A stretch of DNA of 64,000 bases, taken from contig NZ_VJWE01000013.1 of assembly GCF_007993815.1 (NCBI RefSeq), positions 62,001 to 126,000 of the forward strand, in the 5' to 3' direction. This document shows positions 10,264 through 19,586 of this stretch, piece after piece (position 1 is the stretch's first letter; each line of letters starts with the position of its first letter). The position numbers and the translations under genes are program-made. The notes under the pieces were generated by a model, which ran no database searches, was not told where the DNA came from, and saw nothing but the letters and a program-made list of their open reading frames with translations. This stretch comes from Acidovorax delafieldii (GTDB taxonomy: Bacteria; Pseudomonadota; Gammaproteobacteria; Burkholderiales; Burkholderiaceae_C).

Positions 10264-10312
10264 TTAATAGCTGCTAGCGCTTATACAGAAGGCGCTAGAG
10301 ACTGATTTGATT
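10264..10312. repeat. TAGCGC-type short interspersed repeat, hairpin form
   Basis: CTAGCGCTT (10274-10282) and AAGGCGCTAG (10289-10298) form an imperfect hairpin with a six-base loop, flanked by TTAATAGCTG and an AT-rich TGATTTGATTT. The cores ATAGCT and TAGCGC are shared with the 40-43 bp repeat at five other places in this window, though the spacing differs. It lies in the 99-base gap between the DUF1330 gene and eno, so it could act as an RNA structure within the operon. Confidence 0.6.
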
Positions 10313-10315
10313 TAA

Positions 10316-11623
<1,308 letters not shown>

Positions 11624-11657
11624 GCCCCTGGCAGCCCTCGCCTGAGCGAGCCCTCCA

Positions 11658-11936
11658 TTGGTCTCCCGCATCGTCCCCGTCATCCTGCTGGCCTTGCTGG
11701 CAGCGCTGCACGCCCAGCTCTGGCTGGGGCGGGGCAGCGTGCCGCGCGTCAATGCGATGCAGCGGCAGATTGATGTGCAGAAGGCGGCCAACGAACAGGC
11801 CCGCCAGGCAAATGCGCGGCTGACCTCGGAGGTGCACGACCTCAAGGAAGGCCTTGATATGGTGGAAGAAAAGGCGCGCAGCGAGCTGGGCATGGTCAAG
11901 CCCAACGAGGTGTACGTGCAGTTCACACCCCGCTGA
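11658..11936 (+). CDS. ftsB: Cell division protein FtsB
   Basis: The 92-residue bitopic protein has one N-terminal membrane helix (about residues 4-22, VPVILLALLAALHAQLWL) followed by a coiled coil (about 33-70) and a C-terminal ARSELGMVKPNEVYVQF, the usual FtsB ending. It joins FtsQ and FtsL in the divisome. The start is a TTG at 11658; no ATG lies at a suitable place, and the membrane helix needs this start. The eno-ftsB order is a common proteobacterial arrangement. Confidence 0.9.
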   Translation: MVSRIVPVILLALLAALHAQLWLGRGSVPRVNAMQRQIDVQKAANEQARQANARLTSEVHDLKEGLDMVEEKARSELGMVKPNEVYVQFTPR

Positions 11937-11942
11937 TCTGTC

Positions 11943-12578
11943 GTGCGGGGTCACTCAGCCGCCTTGGACCACCCCGCACCGTCCACACCCACAACGCAGC
12001 CCTGGACCAAGGCCTGCGCTTCATTCAACCCCGTGCGGCAGTCCTCTCCCCCCACTCCCTTGATTGCCCTGCTGGGCGCGCCCTACACGGGCGTGGAGGC
12101 GTTGGCACAGGCGCTGCAGCAGCAGATCACTCCCAGCACGGTGCGTATCGCCCTGCACCACCCGCACCTGGCCCACACCCCGCCCACACCGCAGGCAGAG
12201 TCCGACGCGGTGGCATTGACTCTGCTCATGGGTCTCGATCAGCCCTGTCCTGCCGAGGAACGGACTGCGCAGGAGGCCTGCGATACCCGGCTGCGTGCGG
12301 CCCTGGCGGCTGCGGCGATACCCTACCGCGTGGTGTACGGAACGGGCGAGCAGCGCACTCGCAATGCGCTTATTGCTATACAAAATATAGCACCACAGGC
12401 ATATTCCACTAGCGCAAGGGCCGCATGGGACACTGAAAATACGCCCAGAGCAGCCCGGCTGCGCGCCTGGAACTGCGAAAAGTGCAGCGACCCGGCTTGT
12501 GAGCATCGACTGTTCACGGCGCTCGTTGAGCAGCGGGATACGACACCGCCGCAAGCCATCACGCCAGACCGCGCTTGA
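11943..12578 (+). CDS. Hypothetical protein with degenerate P-loop-like N-terminus and in-frame repeat peptide
   Basis: I do not recognise this protein (211 residues from a GTG at 11943). An in-frame TTG at 12060 would give 172 residues beginning LIALLGAPYTGVEALAQAL. That segment resembles the start of NadR-like P-loop ATPases (LLGxxxTGKS) but lacks the Walker lysine. Near residues 144-158 the 43-base repeat is translated (IAIQNIAPQAYSTSA), and the C-terminus holds CEKCSDPACEH, a possible metal site. It follows ftsB by six bases, so it may be co-transcribed. Its last 20 bases overlap the convergent CZB-like gene. Confidence 0.55.
   Translation: MRGHSAALDHPAPSTPTTQPWTKACASFNPVRQSSPPTPLIALLGAPYTGVEALAQALQQQITPSTVRIALHHPHLAHTPPTPQAESDAVALTLLMGLDQPCPAEERTAQEACDTRLRAALAAAAIPYRVVYGTGEQRTRNALIAIQNIAPQAYSTSARAAWDTENTPRAARLRAWNCEKCSDPACEHRLFTALVEQRDTTPPQAITPDRA
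12374..12416 (+). repeat. 43-bp TAGCGC repeat inside a coding region (copy 1)
   Basis: The copy runs from TGCTATACAAAATATAGCAC to ACTAGCGCA and is clearly more AT-rich than the surrounding gene. It aligns base for base with the reverse complements of the copies at 14974-15016 and 51703-51745. It is read in the only frame on this strand free of the two conserved TAG trinucleotides. Confidence 0.7.
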
Positions 12579-13029
12579 GTTCCTTGAGAAGCAACACCAC
12601 CTGGCTGGAACCATAGCGGTAACCACCGTTGAGCACCTGCACAGCCCGGTCCCATTCGCCCTGCTGGGCCAGTTCCACCAGGGTGGCCGCCTGCTCATGA
12701 AAGTATTGGTAGCGCGCCACCAGCAGCGGATAGGCCGGCTGGTCGCCCAGCAGCTCGCCGCCTACGCCATGCAACCAGCGGCCCAGCGCACTGTGGTCAG
12801 CGCGGCGCACCAGCGCCGGGTCCAGCCCGGCGGAGGTGCGGCCCTCCAGGTAGTCCATCAGGCGGTCTTTCCAGCGCTCGTGGGCATTGATGGCGGCGTC
12901 GATGTCCAGCGCGGCGAGCAGGGTATCGGCACGCCGCGAGTCGGGTGCCGCCGCGCTGTCGTACAGCGCCAGCGGAGGCGTAGCCGGGCTGGCCCGGTGG
13001 CCCCCCAGAACACGGCGAAGAAACTGCAT
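12559..13029 (-). CDS. CZB-like (chemoreceptor zinc-binding) domain protein, ligands degenerate
   Basis: The 156-residue protein resembles a stand-alone CZB domain: AHERWKDRLMDYL (H50), then DHSALGRWLHG at the place of the usual Cys-x-L-G-x-W-L, then RYQYFHEQA (H111). In canonical CZB domains zinc is held by three His and one Cys; here the Cys position appears to be H79 and the third His position Y108. Zinc binding may therefore be changed or lost. CZB proteins usually modulate chemoreceptors or diguanylate cyclases in the cytoplasm. The gene ends tail-to-tail with a 20-base overlap into the preceding plus-strand gene. Confidence 0.65.
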   Translation of the reverse strand: MQFLRRVLGGHRASPATPPLALYDSAAAPDSRRADTLLAALDIDAAINAHERWKDRLMDYLEGRTSAGLDPALVRRADHSALGRWLHGVGGELLGDQPAYPLLVARYQYFHEQAATLVELAQQGEWDRAVQVLNGGYRYGSSQVVLLLKELKRGLA

Positions 13030-13227
13030 GACACCCCTCGTTCATTTCCTGCGCGACCGGATGTGATCGCTTGAACGCACACAGGCCTTGCGATCGGACC
13101 TTGTGCGCCGGCCCCTCGCAGCGGCAGGCGCTGCTGCAGGGTGACCCAGGAATCTTAGGCGGGGATGGCGGGGGCGATTGTCAACGATGGTCAGCCGACC
13201 ACCGCGCCCGATGGAGGCTGCAGGCGG

Positions 13228-14220
13228 CTACTGGATGCCTGTGGGTCCCGGGGGCTGAGCAGCGGCGGGCGAGACAAAAATCTGCGCAGCATCCACGGCA
13301 TCAAACCGGTACTGCTGGCCGCAGAACTCGCAACCCACTTCGATGTCGTCGCGCTCGGCGAGGATGCTCTCGGCCTCTTCAGCGCCCAGGTTGCGCAGCA
13401 TGTTGCTCACGCGCTCGCGGCTGCAGGTGCATGCAAAACGCGGGCCGCTGGCGCCCTGCTGGGGTTCAAAGCGCAGCAACTTTTCTTCCCAGAACAGGCG
13501 GCGCAGGATGGTGTCCACATCCAGCGTCAGCAGTTCTTCGCGGGTCAGGCTGGCAGCCAGGTGCGCAATGCGGTTGTAGTCCTCGTTGTGGCCGATCTGG
13601 TCTTCGTTCTCGCGGTGCGAGAGGCCCGCGGCCAGGTTGCCCTCGCCCTTGATGGGCATGCGCTGGATCAAGAGGCCTGCCGCCACCTGGTCGTTGGCGC
13701 CGAGCACCAGAATGGTGTCGAGCTGCTCGGACTGCAGCATGTAATGCTGCAGCACGTCCGACAGACGCTCCAGCTTTTCGTGGTGGTCGCCGTGCAGAGG
13801 CACCACGCCCTGGTAGGGCTGCTGGCCGGGGTGGCGGTCCTTGGGGTCCAGGGTGATGGCGCAGCGGCCACCGCCGCCCACATTGACCATCTGGCTCAGG
13901 CTCGCGTCCGGCAGCACCTCGCCATTCACGGTGGCTGTCGCGCGCAGGCTCAGGTCCGACTGCACCTCGGCCACGGCCAATTTGACGGGGCCATCACCAA
14001 ACACTTGCAGCACCAGCGCGCCGTTGAACTTGATGTTGGACTGCATCAGCACGCCGGCGGCCGCCATCTCGCCCAGCAGCTCGCTCACAGGGGCAGGATA
14101 GGCGCCGGTGGCGGTGTTGCCCGCCCGGCGCTTCAGGATCTCGGTCCAGGCATCGGTAAGGCGCACGATCATGCCGCGCACGGGCAGACCATCGAAAAGA
14201 AACTTGTGGAGTTCAGACAC
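13228..14220 (-). CDS. hslO: Redox-regulated chaperone Hsp33
   Basis: The 330-residue cytoplasmic holdase chaperone is activated by oxidative unfolding. The C-terminal zinc switch is intact: C264 and C266 in FACTCSRER and C297 and C300 in VGCEFCGQQYRFD. The N-terminal core shows LHKFLFDGLPVRGMIVRL and the strand-rich segment around residues 60-150. It is slightly longer than E. coli Hsp33 because of an Ala/Pro-rich tail. It lies 50 bases downstream of the gamma carbonic anhydrase gene on the same strand, so they are probably co-transcribed. Confidence 0.92.
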   Translation of the reverse strand: MSELHKFLFDGLPVRGMIVRLTDAWTEILKRRAGNTATGAYPAPVSELLGEMAAAGVLMQSNIKFNGALVLQVFGDGPVKLAVAEVQSDLSLRATATVNGEVLPDASLSQMVNVGGGGRCAITLDPKDRHPGQQPYQGVVPLHGDHHEKLERLSDVLQHYMLQSEQLDTILVLGANDQVAAGLLIQRMPIKGEGNLAAGLSHRENEDQIGHNEDYNRIAHLAASLTREELLTLDVDTILRRLFWEEKLLRFEPQQGASGPRFACTCSRERVSNMLRNLGAEEAESILAERDDIEVGCEFCGQQYRFDAVDAAQIFVSPAAAQPPGPTGIQ

Positions 14221-14270
14221 GCAGGGATTCCAGGAGAAAAAAAGCAGCAGAGAGCGCCAGTGGGCGGCGT

Positions 14271-14795
14271 TCAGCCGATCTTGTGCAGGCCGTGTTGGAA
14301 GCGGCGCGCATTGTCGATGTAGTGCTGGGCGCTCTGGCGCAGGCCTTCGATCTGCTCAGGGGTGAGTTCACGCACGGCCTTGGCCGGGCTGCCGATGATC
14401 ATGGAGCCATCGGGGAACTCCTTGCCCTCGGTGACCAGCGCACCCGCGCCCACCAGGCAGTTCTTGCCGATCTTGGCGCCGTTGAGCACCACAGCGCCAA
14501 TGCCGATCAGCGATTCGTCGCCGATGGTGCAGCCGTGCAGCATGACCTGGTGGCCCACCGTCACCCGCTCGCCCACCACCAGGGGCTTGCCGATGTCGGC
14601 GTGCAGCACGCTCGCGTCCTGGATGTTGGAGCCTGCGCCGATGGTGATGCTCTCGGTGTCGCCGCGCACCACGGTGCCGAACCACACGCTGGCGTCTTCA
14701 CCCAGCACCACATTGCCCATCACCTGCGCGCTGTCGGCCACCCAGGCCGACGCCGCCACTTGGGGAGCCACACCGTCGAGTTCGTAAATTGCCAT
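14271..14795 (-). CDS. Gamma-class carbonic anhydrase family protein (left-handed beta-helix)
   Basis: The 174-residue protein is built of hexapeptide repeats (GNVVLGEDASVWFGTVVRGD and onward), giving a left-handed beta-helix. Putative zinc ligands are H65 (VLHAD), H82 and H87 (GHQVMLHGC), matching the three His of gamma carbonic anhydrases. Many such YrdA/PaaY-like proteins have weak or unproven activity, so CO2 hydration is inferred. The start MAIYELDG is standard for the family, which is why 14795 was chosen over the codon at 14891. Confidence 0.85.
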   Translation of the reverse strand: MAIYELDGVAPQVAASAWVADSAQVMGNVVLGEDASVWFGTVVRGDTESITIGAGSNIQDASVLHADIGKPLVVGERVTVGHQVMLHGCTIGDESLIGIGAVVLNGAKIGKNCLVGAGALVTEGKEFPDGSMIIGSPAKAVRELTPEQIEGLRQSAQHYIDNARRFQHGLHKIG

Positions 14796-14908
14796 GCACC
14801 CACTCCGCTGAAACAAAAGAAGCGGCACGCCATGGCGCGCCCTGAGAGGTCGCCAATCGTTACAAAGCGCAAGCCTTGGTGCCGATGGCAAGGCCTAGAA
14901 TTGTAAGG

Positions 14909-15712
14909 ATGGAGCTTCGCCACCGTGCACTGCAGGTCTTGTGCCTGGCAGACCCCGAAAAAAAAGCGGCTGCAGCGCTAGACCTGTATGCCCAGGCAGC
15001 TACGCTTTCGATAGCAGATACTGCCCCTGCGGCCCCCACCGACCCCGACGCCCTGCCCGGCCGTCCCGAGCGCCCCGAACTGCTGCGCCACACCCAGGTG
15101 GCCCGCCGGTCGCCCGCCACCCCCGAGGGCCGGGCCATCCTCATCCACGCCATCGCCCACATCGAGTTCAACGCCATCAACCTGGCGCTGGACGCCGTGT
15201 GGCGGTTTGACGGTATGCCCCGCACCTACTACCAGGACTGGATGCGCGTGGCGGCCGAAGAGGCCAGGCACTTCAGGCTGCTGCGCGACCACCTGCGCAG
15301 CCAGGGCCACGACTATGGGGACTTCCCGGCCCACCAGGGGCTGTGGACCATGTGCGAGAAAACCCAGCACGACGTGCTGGCCCGCATGGCCCTGGTGCCT
15401 CGCACGCTGGAAGCCCGGGGGCTCGACGCCACGCCGCAGATCCAGGCCAAGCTGCGCCAGGTGGGCACGCCCGACGCCCTGGCCGCCGTTGCCATCCTGG
15501 ACGTGATCCTGCACGACGAGGTGGGACATGTCGCCATCGGCAACCACTGGTACCGCTGGCTGTGCGAGCGCGCGGGCCAGGACCCGGAAACCCTCTACGG
15601 CACGCTGGTGCAGCGGTACGAAGCCCCCCGCCTGAAGCCGCCGTTCAATGAGTCGGCGCGACGCAGCGCCGGTTTCAGCGACGCCGAGCTGCGCTGGCTG
15701 CAGCAGGCCTAA
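14909..15712 (+). CDS. DUF455 family ferritin-like protein with in-frame repeat peptide
   Basis: The 267-residue protein belongs to DUF455, helical bundle proteins of unknown function. Di-metal-like residues are visible in AIAHIEFNAINLALD, RVAAEEARHFRLL and VILHDEVGHVAIGN, which form repeated E/H-x-x-H patterns typical of ferritin-like diiron centres. The start at 14909 fits the family opening M-E-L-R; there is no Shine-Dalgarno sequence, and a TAGAAT box ends seven bases upstream. Residues about 22-36 (ALDLYAQAATLSIAD) are encoded by a copy of the 43-base repeat. It diverges from the gamma carbonic anhydrase gene. Confidence 0.75.
   Translation: MELRHRALQVLCLADPEKKAAAALDLYAQAATLSIADTAPAAPTDPDALPGRPERPELLRHTQVARRSPATPEGRAILIHAIAHIEFNAINLALDAVWRFDGMPRTYYQDWMRVAAEEARHFRLLRDHLRSQGHDYGDFPAHQGLWTMCEKTQHDVLARMALVPRTLEARGLDATPQIQAKLRQVGTPDALAAVAILDVILHDEVGHVAIGNHWYRWLCERAGQDPETLYGTLVQRYEAPRLKPPFNESARRSAGFSDAELRWLQQA
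14974..15016 (-). repeat. 43-bp TAGCGC repeat inside the DUF455 gene (copy 2, reverse orientation)
   Basis: AGCGCTAG (14974-14981) through CAGGCAGCTA to GATAGCA (15016) matches the copy at 51703-51745 in length and in all cores. It encodes ALDLYAQAATLSIA, comparable with ALENHAPAAIFYIA in the permease gene, in the same phase. Confidence 0.65.
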
Positions 15713-15823
15713 TCACCAAGCCATGTGTTGAAGACCTGAGGGGAATACGATGGCTCCTACAATTCTTGGCAATGCCCCCAGCGGGCCAGCGCACCCTCTT
15801 CCAAGAACACCAAGCCCACGTCC

Positions 15824-17089
15824 ATGACCCAAGCCTTCACCCCTGGCACACCGCCCGCGCCACCACCGGGCAACCAATCGTCTGTCGCCATGATTGCGCG
15901 CCAAGCCATCGTGAATGCGCAACAAGTGGTGGTGGGCTACGAGCTGTTCAACCGCTCGCGCAGCGGCGCCGCCCACACGGCCGCCACCGACGTGATCCTG
16001 GTGTTCACCGCCCTGTCGCACGCCGGCACCGAGGAGCTGGTGGGCAAGAAGCTGATCTTCGTCAACTGCACCCATGAGAGCCTGTCGGGCGGCCACCTGG
16101 AGCTGGTGGACCCCGACAAGGTGGTGCTGGAGATTCCGCCCCTGGGCCATGCGGCCGCCGAAGAGGTCGCCACGCGCCTGCCCATCCTGACCGAGCTGCG
16201 CGACCGGGGCTTTCACCTGGCCTTCAACCACACGGTGCTGCAGTCGGCGTATGCGCCGTGGCTGCCGCTGGCGGACTACATCAAGCTGGACCTGTCGGTG
16301 CTGGCGCCCGACCAGCTCGCGGTGCTGATCAGCTACGCGGGCCGCCACTGCAAGGCCGAACTGATCGCCGAGAAAGTGGAGACGGCCCAGCAGTACGACA
16401 TGGTGTCCAGCCAGGGAGTGCAGCTGTTCCAGGGCTACTGGTTTGCCCGCCCTGCCCTGGTCGAGACCAAGCTGCTCACGCCGTCGCAGGCCAGCATCAT
16501 CGAGCTGATCAACCAGGTGCGCAAACAGGCCAGTACCGACGAGATCGAAGAAGTGCTCAAAAAGGATGCGGGCCTGGCCTTCAACCTGATGCGCCTCATC
16601 AACTCCGCCGGCTTTGGCCTGTCGCGCGAGATCACCTCCTTCCGCCAGGCCGTGATGCTCATGGGCCTGAAAAAGCTGTTCCGCTGGGCGGCGCTGCTGC
16701 TGACCGCGTCGCGCAACAACGGCACGCCGTCGTCGGTGGGCCACACCGCCGTGGTGCGCGGGCGCCTGATGGAGCTGCTGGCACTGGAGACACTGCCCCC
16801 CGAGGAAGCCGACCAGGCCTTTGTGGTGGGCATCTTCTCGTTGCTGGATGTGATGCTCTCCATGCCCATGGAGTCGGCCATTGGCCTGCTCAACGTGCCC
16901 GAACCCGTGGCGGCCGCGCTGCTGCGGCGCGAAGGCTTCCTGGGTGACCTGCTGACCCTGGCCGAGGCCTGCGAGTCCAGCGACGACGCCGTGTTTGACC
17001 GCGCTGCCGGCCTGCTGCACCTGACCAGCCAGCAGATCAACTTCGCCCACCTGCAGGCGCTGGCCTGGGCCGACCACATCAGCGACTGA
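15824..17089 (+). CDS. EAL-HDOD domain signalling protein, paralogue 1
   Basis: The 421-residue protein joins a degenerate EAL domain (about 20-210) to a HDOD domain (about 215-405), as in YuxH-type proteins. The EAL signature is replaced by YELF, and most catalytic metal ligands are missing although AEKVET remains, so cyclic-di-GMP hydrolysis is unlikely and binding is uncertain. The HDOD part shows the helical core around LAFNLMRLINSAGFGLSREI and LKKLFRWAALL. HDOD proteins take part in signalling without a known catalytic activity. A TACAAT box lies 60 bases upstream (15758-15763). A close paralogue follows directly. Confidence 0.85.
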   Translation: MTQAFTPGTPPAPPPGNQSSVAMIARQAIVNAQQVVVGYELFNRSRSGAAHTAATDVILVFTALSHAGTEELVGKKLIFVNCTHESLSGGHLELVDPDKVVLEIPPLGHAAAEEVATRLPILTELRDRGFHLAFNHTVLQSAYAPWLPLADYIKLDLSVLAPDQLAVLISYAGRHCKAELIAEKVETAQQYDMVSSQGVQLFQGYWFARPALVETKLLTPSQASIIELINQVRKQASTDEIEEVLKKDAGLAFNLMRLINSAGFGLSREITSFRQAVMLMGLKKLFRWAALLLTASRNNGTPSSVGHTAVVRGRLMELLALETLPPEEADQAFVVGIFSLLDVMLSMPMESAIGLLNVPEPVAAALLRREGFLGDLLTLAEACESSDDAVFDRAAGLLHLTSQQINFAHLQALAWADHISD

Positions 17090-17190
17090 CAGCTACCGCC
17101 GCCACACTGGCGGCCCCCGGTCAGACTTTGGTTCTCTGCCAACGCCCGGCGGTCTAGAATGATCGCCAGCCCTTCATTTCAGTGGACCCC

Positions 17191-18471
17191 ATGTCGAGCA
17201 CACCCGAACAAGACACCCCGGACGCCGCGGCGCCTGTGGTCGATCCCGTGGACGAGAACCTTGCCATCATTGCGCGCCAGGCCATCGTGGACGAAAGCCG
17301 CGCGGTCTATGGCTACGAGCTGTTCGACCGCTCCACCGCGTCCGACTCGCACACCGCCGCCAGCGATGCCGCCCTGCTGTTCAATGCCCTGTCCTACGCG
17401 GGCACCGAGGCCCTGGTCGGCAAGAAGACGGTGTTCATCAACTGCACGCATGACAGCCTCTCGGGCGGCCACCTGGAGCTGATCCACCCCGAAAAGGTGG
17501 TGCTGGAGGTGCCACCGCTGCCCGACAGCGCCACCCCCGAAGAAATCGAAGGCCGCGTGCCCACGCTGGAGGCGTTGCGCACACGTGGCTTTCGCCTCGC
17601 GTTTGACCAGCAGGCCCTCAAGCGCGCCTACACCAGCTGGCTGCCGATGGCGGCGTTCATCAAGCTGGACATGCAGGCCTTCAAGCCCGAGCTGGCGGCC
17701 CCCCTGGTCAAATTTGCCACCACCCACAGCAAGGCCACGCTGGTGGCCGAAAAGGTCGAAACGGCTGCGCAATACGAGCTGATGCGCGATCTGGGCGTCA
17801 AGCTGTTCCAGGGCTACTGGTTTGCGCATCCCTCGCTGGTCAAGGCCACCACCATCCGCCCCTCGCAGGCCACCATCATCCAGCTCATCAACCTCGTGCG
17901 CAAACAGGCCAGCACGGCGGAGATCGAAGACCTGCTCAAGAAAGACCCCACCCTGTCTTTCAACCTGCTGCGTTTCATCAACTCGTCGGGTTTTGGCCTG
18001 TCGTGCGAGATCACCTCGTTCCGCCACGCGGTGATGATCCTGGGGCTGAAAAAGCTGTTCCGCTGGGCAGCCCTCTTGATGACCACCTCGCGTGCGGGGG
18101 GAGCGCCACCGGCCGTGGGCCAGACCGCCGTGGTGCGCGGCCGCCTGATGGAGCTGCTGGCTGCCGAGCTGCTGCCGCCCGAAGAATGCGATAACGCCTT
18201 CGTCGTGGGCGTGTTCTCGCTGCTGGACACCATGCTGGGCGTGCCGCTCGAAAAGGCGCTAGAGTCCGTGGCCCTGCCCGAACCCGTGATGGATGCCCTG
18301 CTGCGTGGCACCGGCGTGTTTGCCCCGTTCCTGGAGCTGACCAAGGCCTGCGAAAGCGGCGATGAAGTGGCCTTTGCCAAGAACGCCGATGCGCTGCACC
18401 TGTCCAACCGCCAGGTGAACTGGGCCCACCTGCAGGCGCTGACCTGGGCCGAGAGCCTGAACGAAGAATAG
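17191..18471 (+). CDS. EAL-HDOD domain signalling protein, paralogue 2
   Basis: The 426-residue protein has the same architecture as its upstream neighbour, and they match along their whole length, so this is a tandem duplication. The EAL signature is again degenerate (YELFDRS), with SLSGGHLELIHPEKVVLEVP and AEKVET kept. The HDOD part shows LSFNLLRFINSSGFGLSCEI and KKLFRWAALL. The ATG at 17191 is used; a GTG three codons upstream is also possible. A TAGAAT box (17155-17160) suggests it has its own promoter, and a strong hairpin ends the unit. Confidence 0.85.
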   Translation: MSSTPEQDTPDAAAPVVDPVDENLAIIARQAIVDESRAVYGYELFDRSTASDSHTAASDAALLFNALSYAGTEALVGKKTVFINCTHDSLSGGHLELIHPEKVVLEVPPLPDSATPEEIEGRVPTLEALRTRGFRLAFDQQALKRAYTSWLPMAAFIKLDMQAFKPELAAPLVKFATTHSKATLVAEKVETAAQYELMRDLGVKLFQGYWFAHPSLVKATTIRPSQATIIQLINLVRKQASTAEIEDLLKKDPTLSFNLLRFINSSGFGLSCEITSFRHAVMILGLKKLFRWAALLMTTSRAGGAPPAVGQTAVVRGRLMELLAAELLPPEECDNAFVVGVFSLLDTMLGVPLEKALESVALPEPVMDALLRGTGVFAPFLELTKACESGDEVAFAKNADALHLSNRQVNWAHLQALTWAESLNEE

Positions 18472-18493
18472 CCCCGGCCTTCCCCTTAAAAGC

Positions 18494-18523
18494 CCACAGG
18501 CCCTGCTTTGACAGGGCCTGTGG
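18494..18523. terminator. Strong bidirectional terminator
   Basis: CCACAGGCCCTG (18494-18505) and CAGGGCCTGTGG (18512-18523) make a perfect 12-bp stem with a six-base loop. CGTTTCT follows on the plus strand and CTTTTAA on the minus strand. It separates the convergent EAL-HDOD and Bug receptor genes. Confidence 0.85.
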
Positions 18524-18552
18524 CGTTTCTGGGGCTCAACCCCTGCACACGG

Positions 18553-19536
18553 TCAGTTGCCCTGAATTCCTGCCGCGCGGATGATGCGCGCGTTGTTCTC
18601 GGACTCCAGCGCAATCTGGCGCGCGAACTCGGCCGTGGTGCCGCCCGTGGGCACGTTGTCAGTGGCATCGAGCTTGGCGCGAATGTCTGGCAGGGCCAAC
18701 GCCTTGTTCACCTCGGTATTGATGCGTGTGATGACCGTCTTGGGCGTCTGGGCCGGGGCATAGAGGCCAAACAGGGACGAGAGATTGGCTGCAGGCTGAC
18801 CCAGCTCGGCGAGCGTGGGCACCTGGGGCAGCGAATCCAGCCGCGCCGGAGCCCCCACCGCCAGCGGCTTGAGCTTGCCCGCCTGGACGTGCTGCAGCAC
18901 CGCTGGGCCGGCATTGGTCGATAGCACCTCAAACTGCCCGCCCAGCGCGTCGTTCATCTGCTGCCCGCCGCCTTTGTACGGGATGTGCGTGATCTGCACC
19001 TGCGCCACCGACTGGATCTGCTCCAGCATGATGTGCCCCAGCGACGCCTGCCCCGACGTGGCCCAGCGCACCGTGCCGGGCTGGGCCCGCGCGCGGGCAA
19101 TAAGGTCCTTGAAGTCGGTCGCCCGGCTCGCGGGCGTGCCCAGCAGCAACACCGGCGAATACATCACGCTGACCACTGGCGCGATGTCCTTTTGCGGATC
19201 GAAGGGGGACTTGCCCAGGTGCGGGTTGAGCGCCAGGGGACTGACCGCTGCAAAGCCCAATGTGTAGCCGTCCGGCGCGGCTTTGGCCACCGCGTCCACG
19301 CCCAGGCTGCCACTGGCGCCCGCCTTGTTTTCAATGACCACAGGGGTGCCCAGCTGCACCGCCAGCTTGTCGGCCAGCGCGCGGGCGATGTTGTCGCTCA
19401 CGCCCCCTGCCGGGTAGGCCACGATGATGCGGATGGGTTTGGCGGGCCACGCCTGGGCCGAAGCCACGACGGGAGAGACCACCAGGGCGACAGCAGCAGC
19501 GGCCACCCACTGGCGGCGAGAAAAAAGCAGATTCAT
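18553..19536 (-). CDS. Bug/TctC-family periplasmic solute receptor 1
   Basis: The 327-residue protein has a signal peptide ending near SPVVASAQA, followed by the family opening WPAKPIRIIVAYPAGGVSDN. The second landmark AAPDGYTLGFA is also present. Bug proteins are the extracytoplasmic receptors of tripartite tricarboxylate transporters; many in Burkholderiales are orphans, and no tctA or tctB is seen nearby. The ligand is probably a carboxylate but cannot be told. The ATG at 19536 is chosen over a TTG four codons upstream. Confidence 0.85.
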   Translation of the reverse strand: MNLLFSRRQWVAAAAVALVVSPVVASAQAWPAKPIRIIVAYPAGGVSDNIARALADKLAVQLGTPVVIENKAGASGSLGVDAVAKAAPDGYTLGFAAVSPLALNPHLGKSPFDPQKDIAPVVSVMYSPVLLLGTPASRATDFKDLIARARAQPGTVRWATSGQASLGHIMLEQIQSVAQVQITHIPYKGGGQQMNDALGGQFEVLSTNAGPAVLQHVQAGKLKPLAVGAPARLDSLPQVPTLAELGQPAANLSSLFGLYAPAQTPKTVITRINTEVNKALALPDIRAKLDATDNVPTGGTTAEFARQIALESENNARIIRAAGIQGN

Positions 19537-19586
19537 GGTGAGAGCCAATGGTGAGGAGTTCGATGGGCAGCCGTCAGGTCAGCCCG

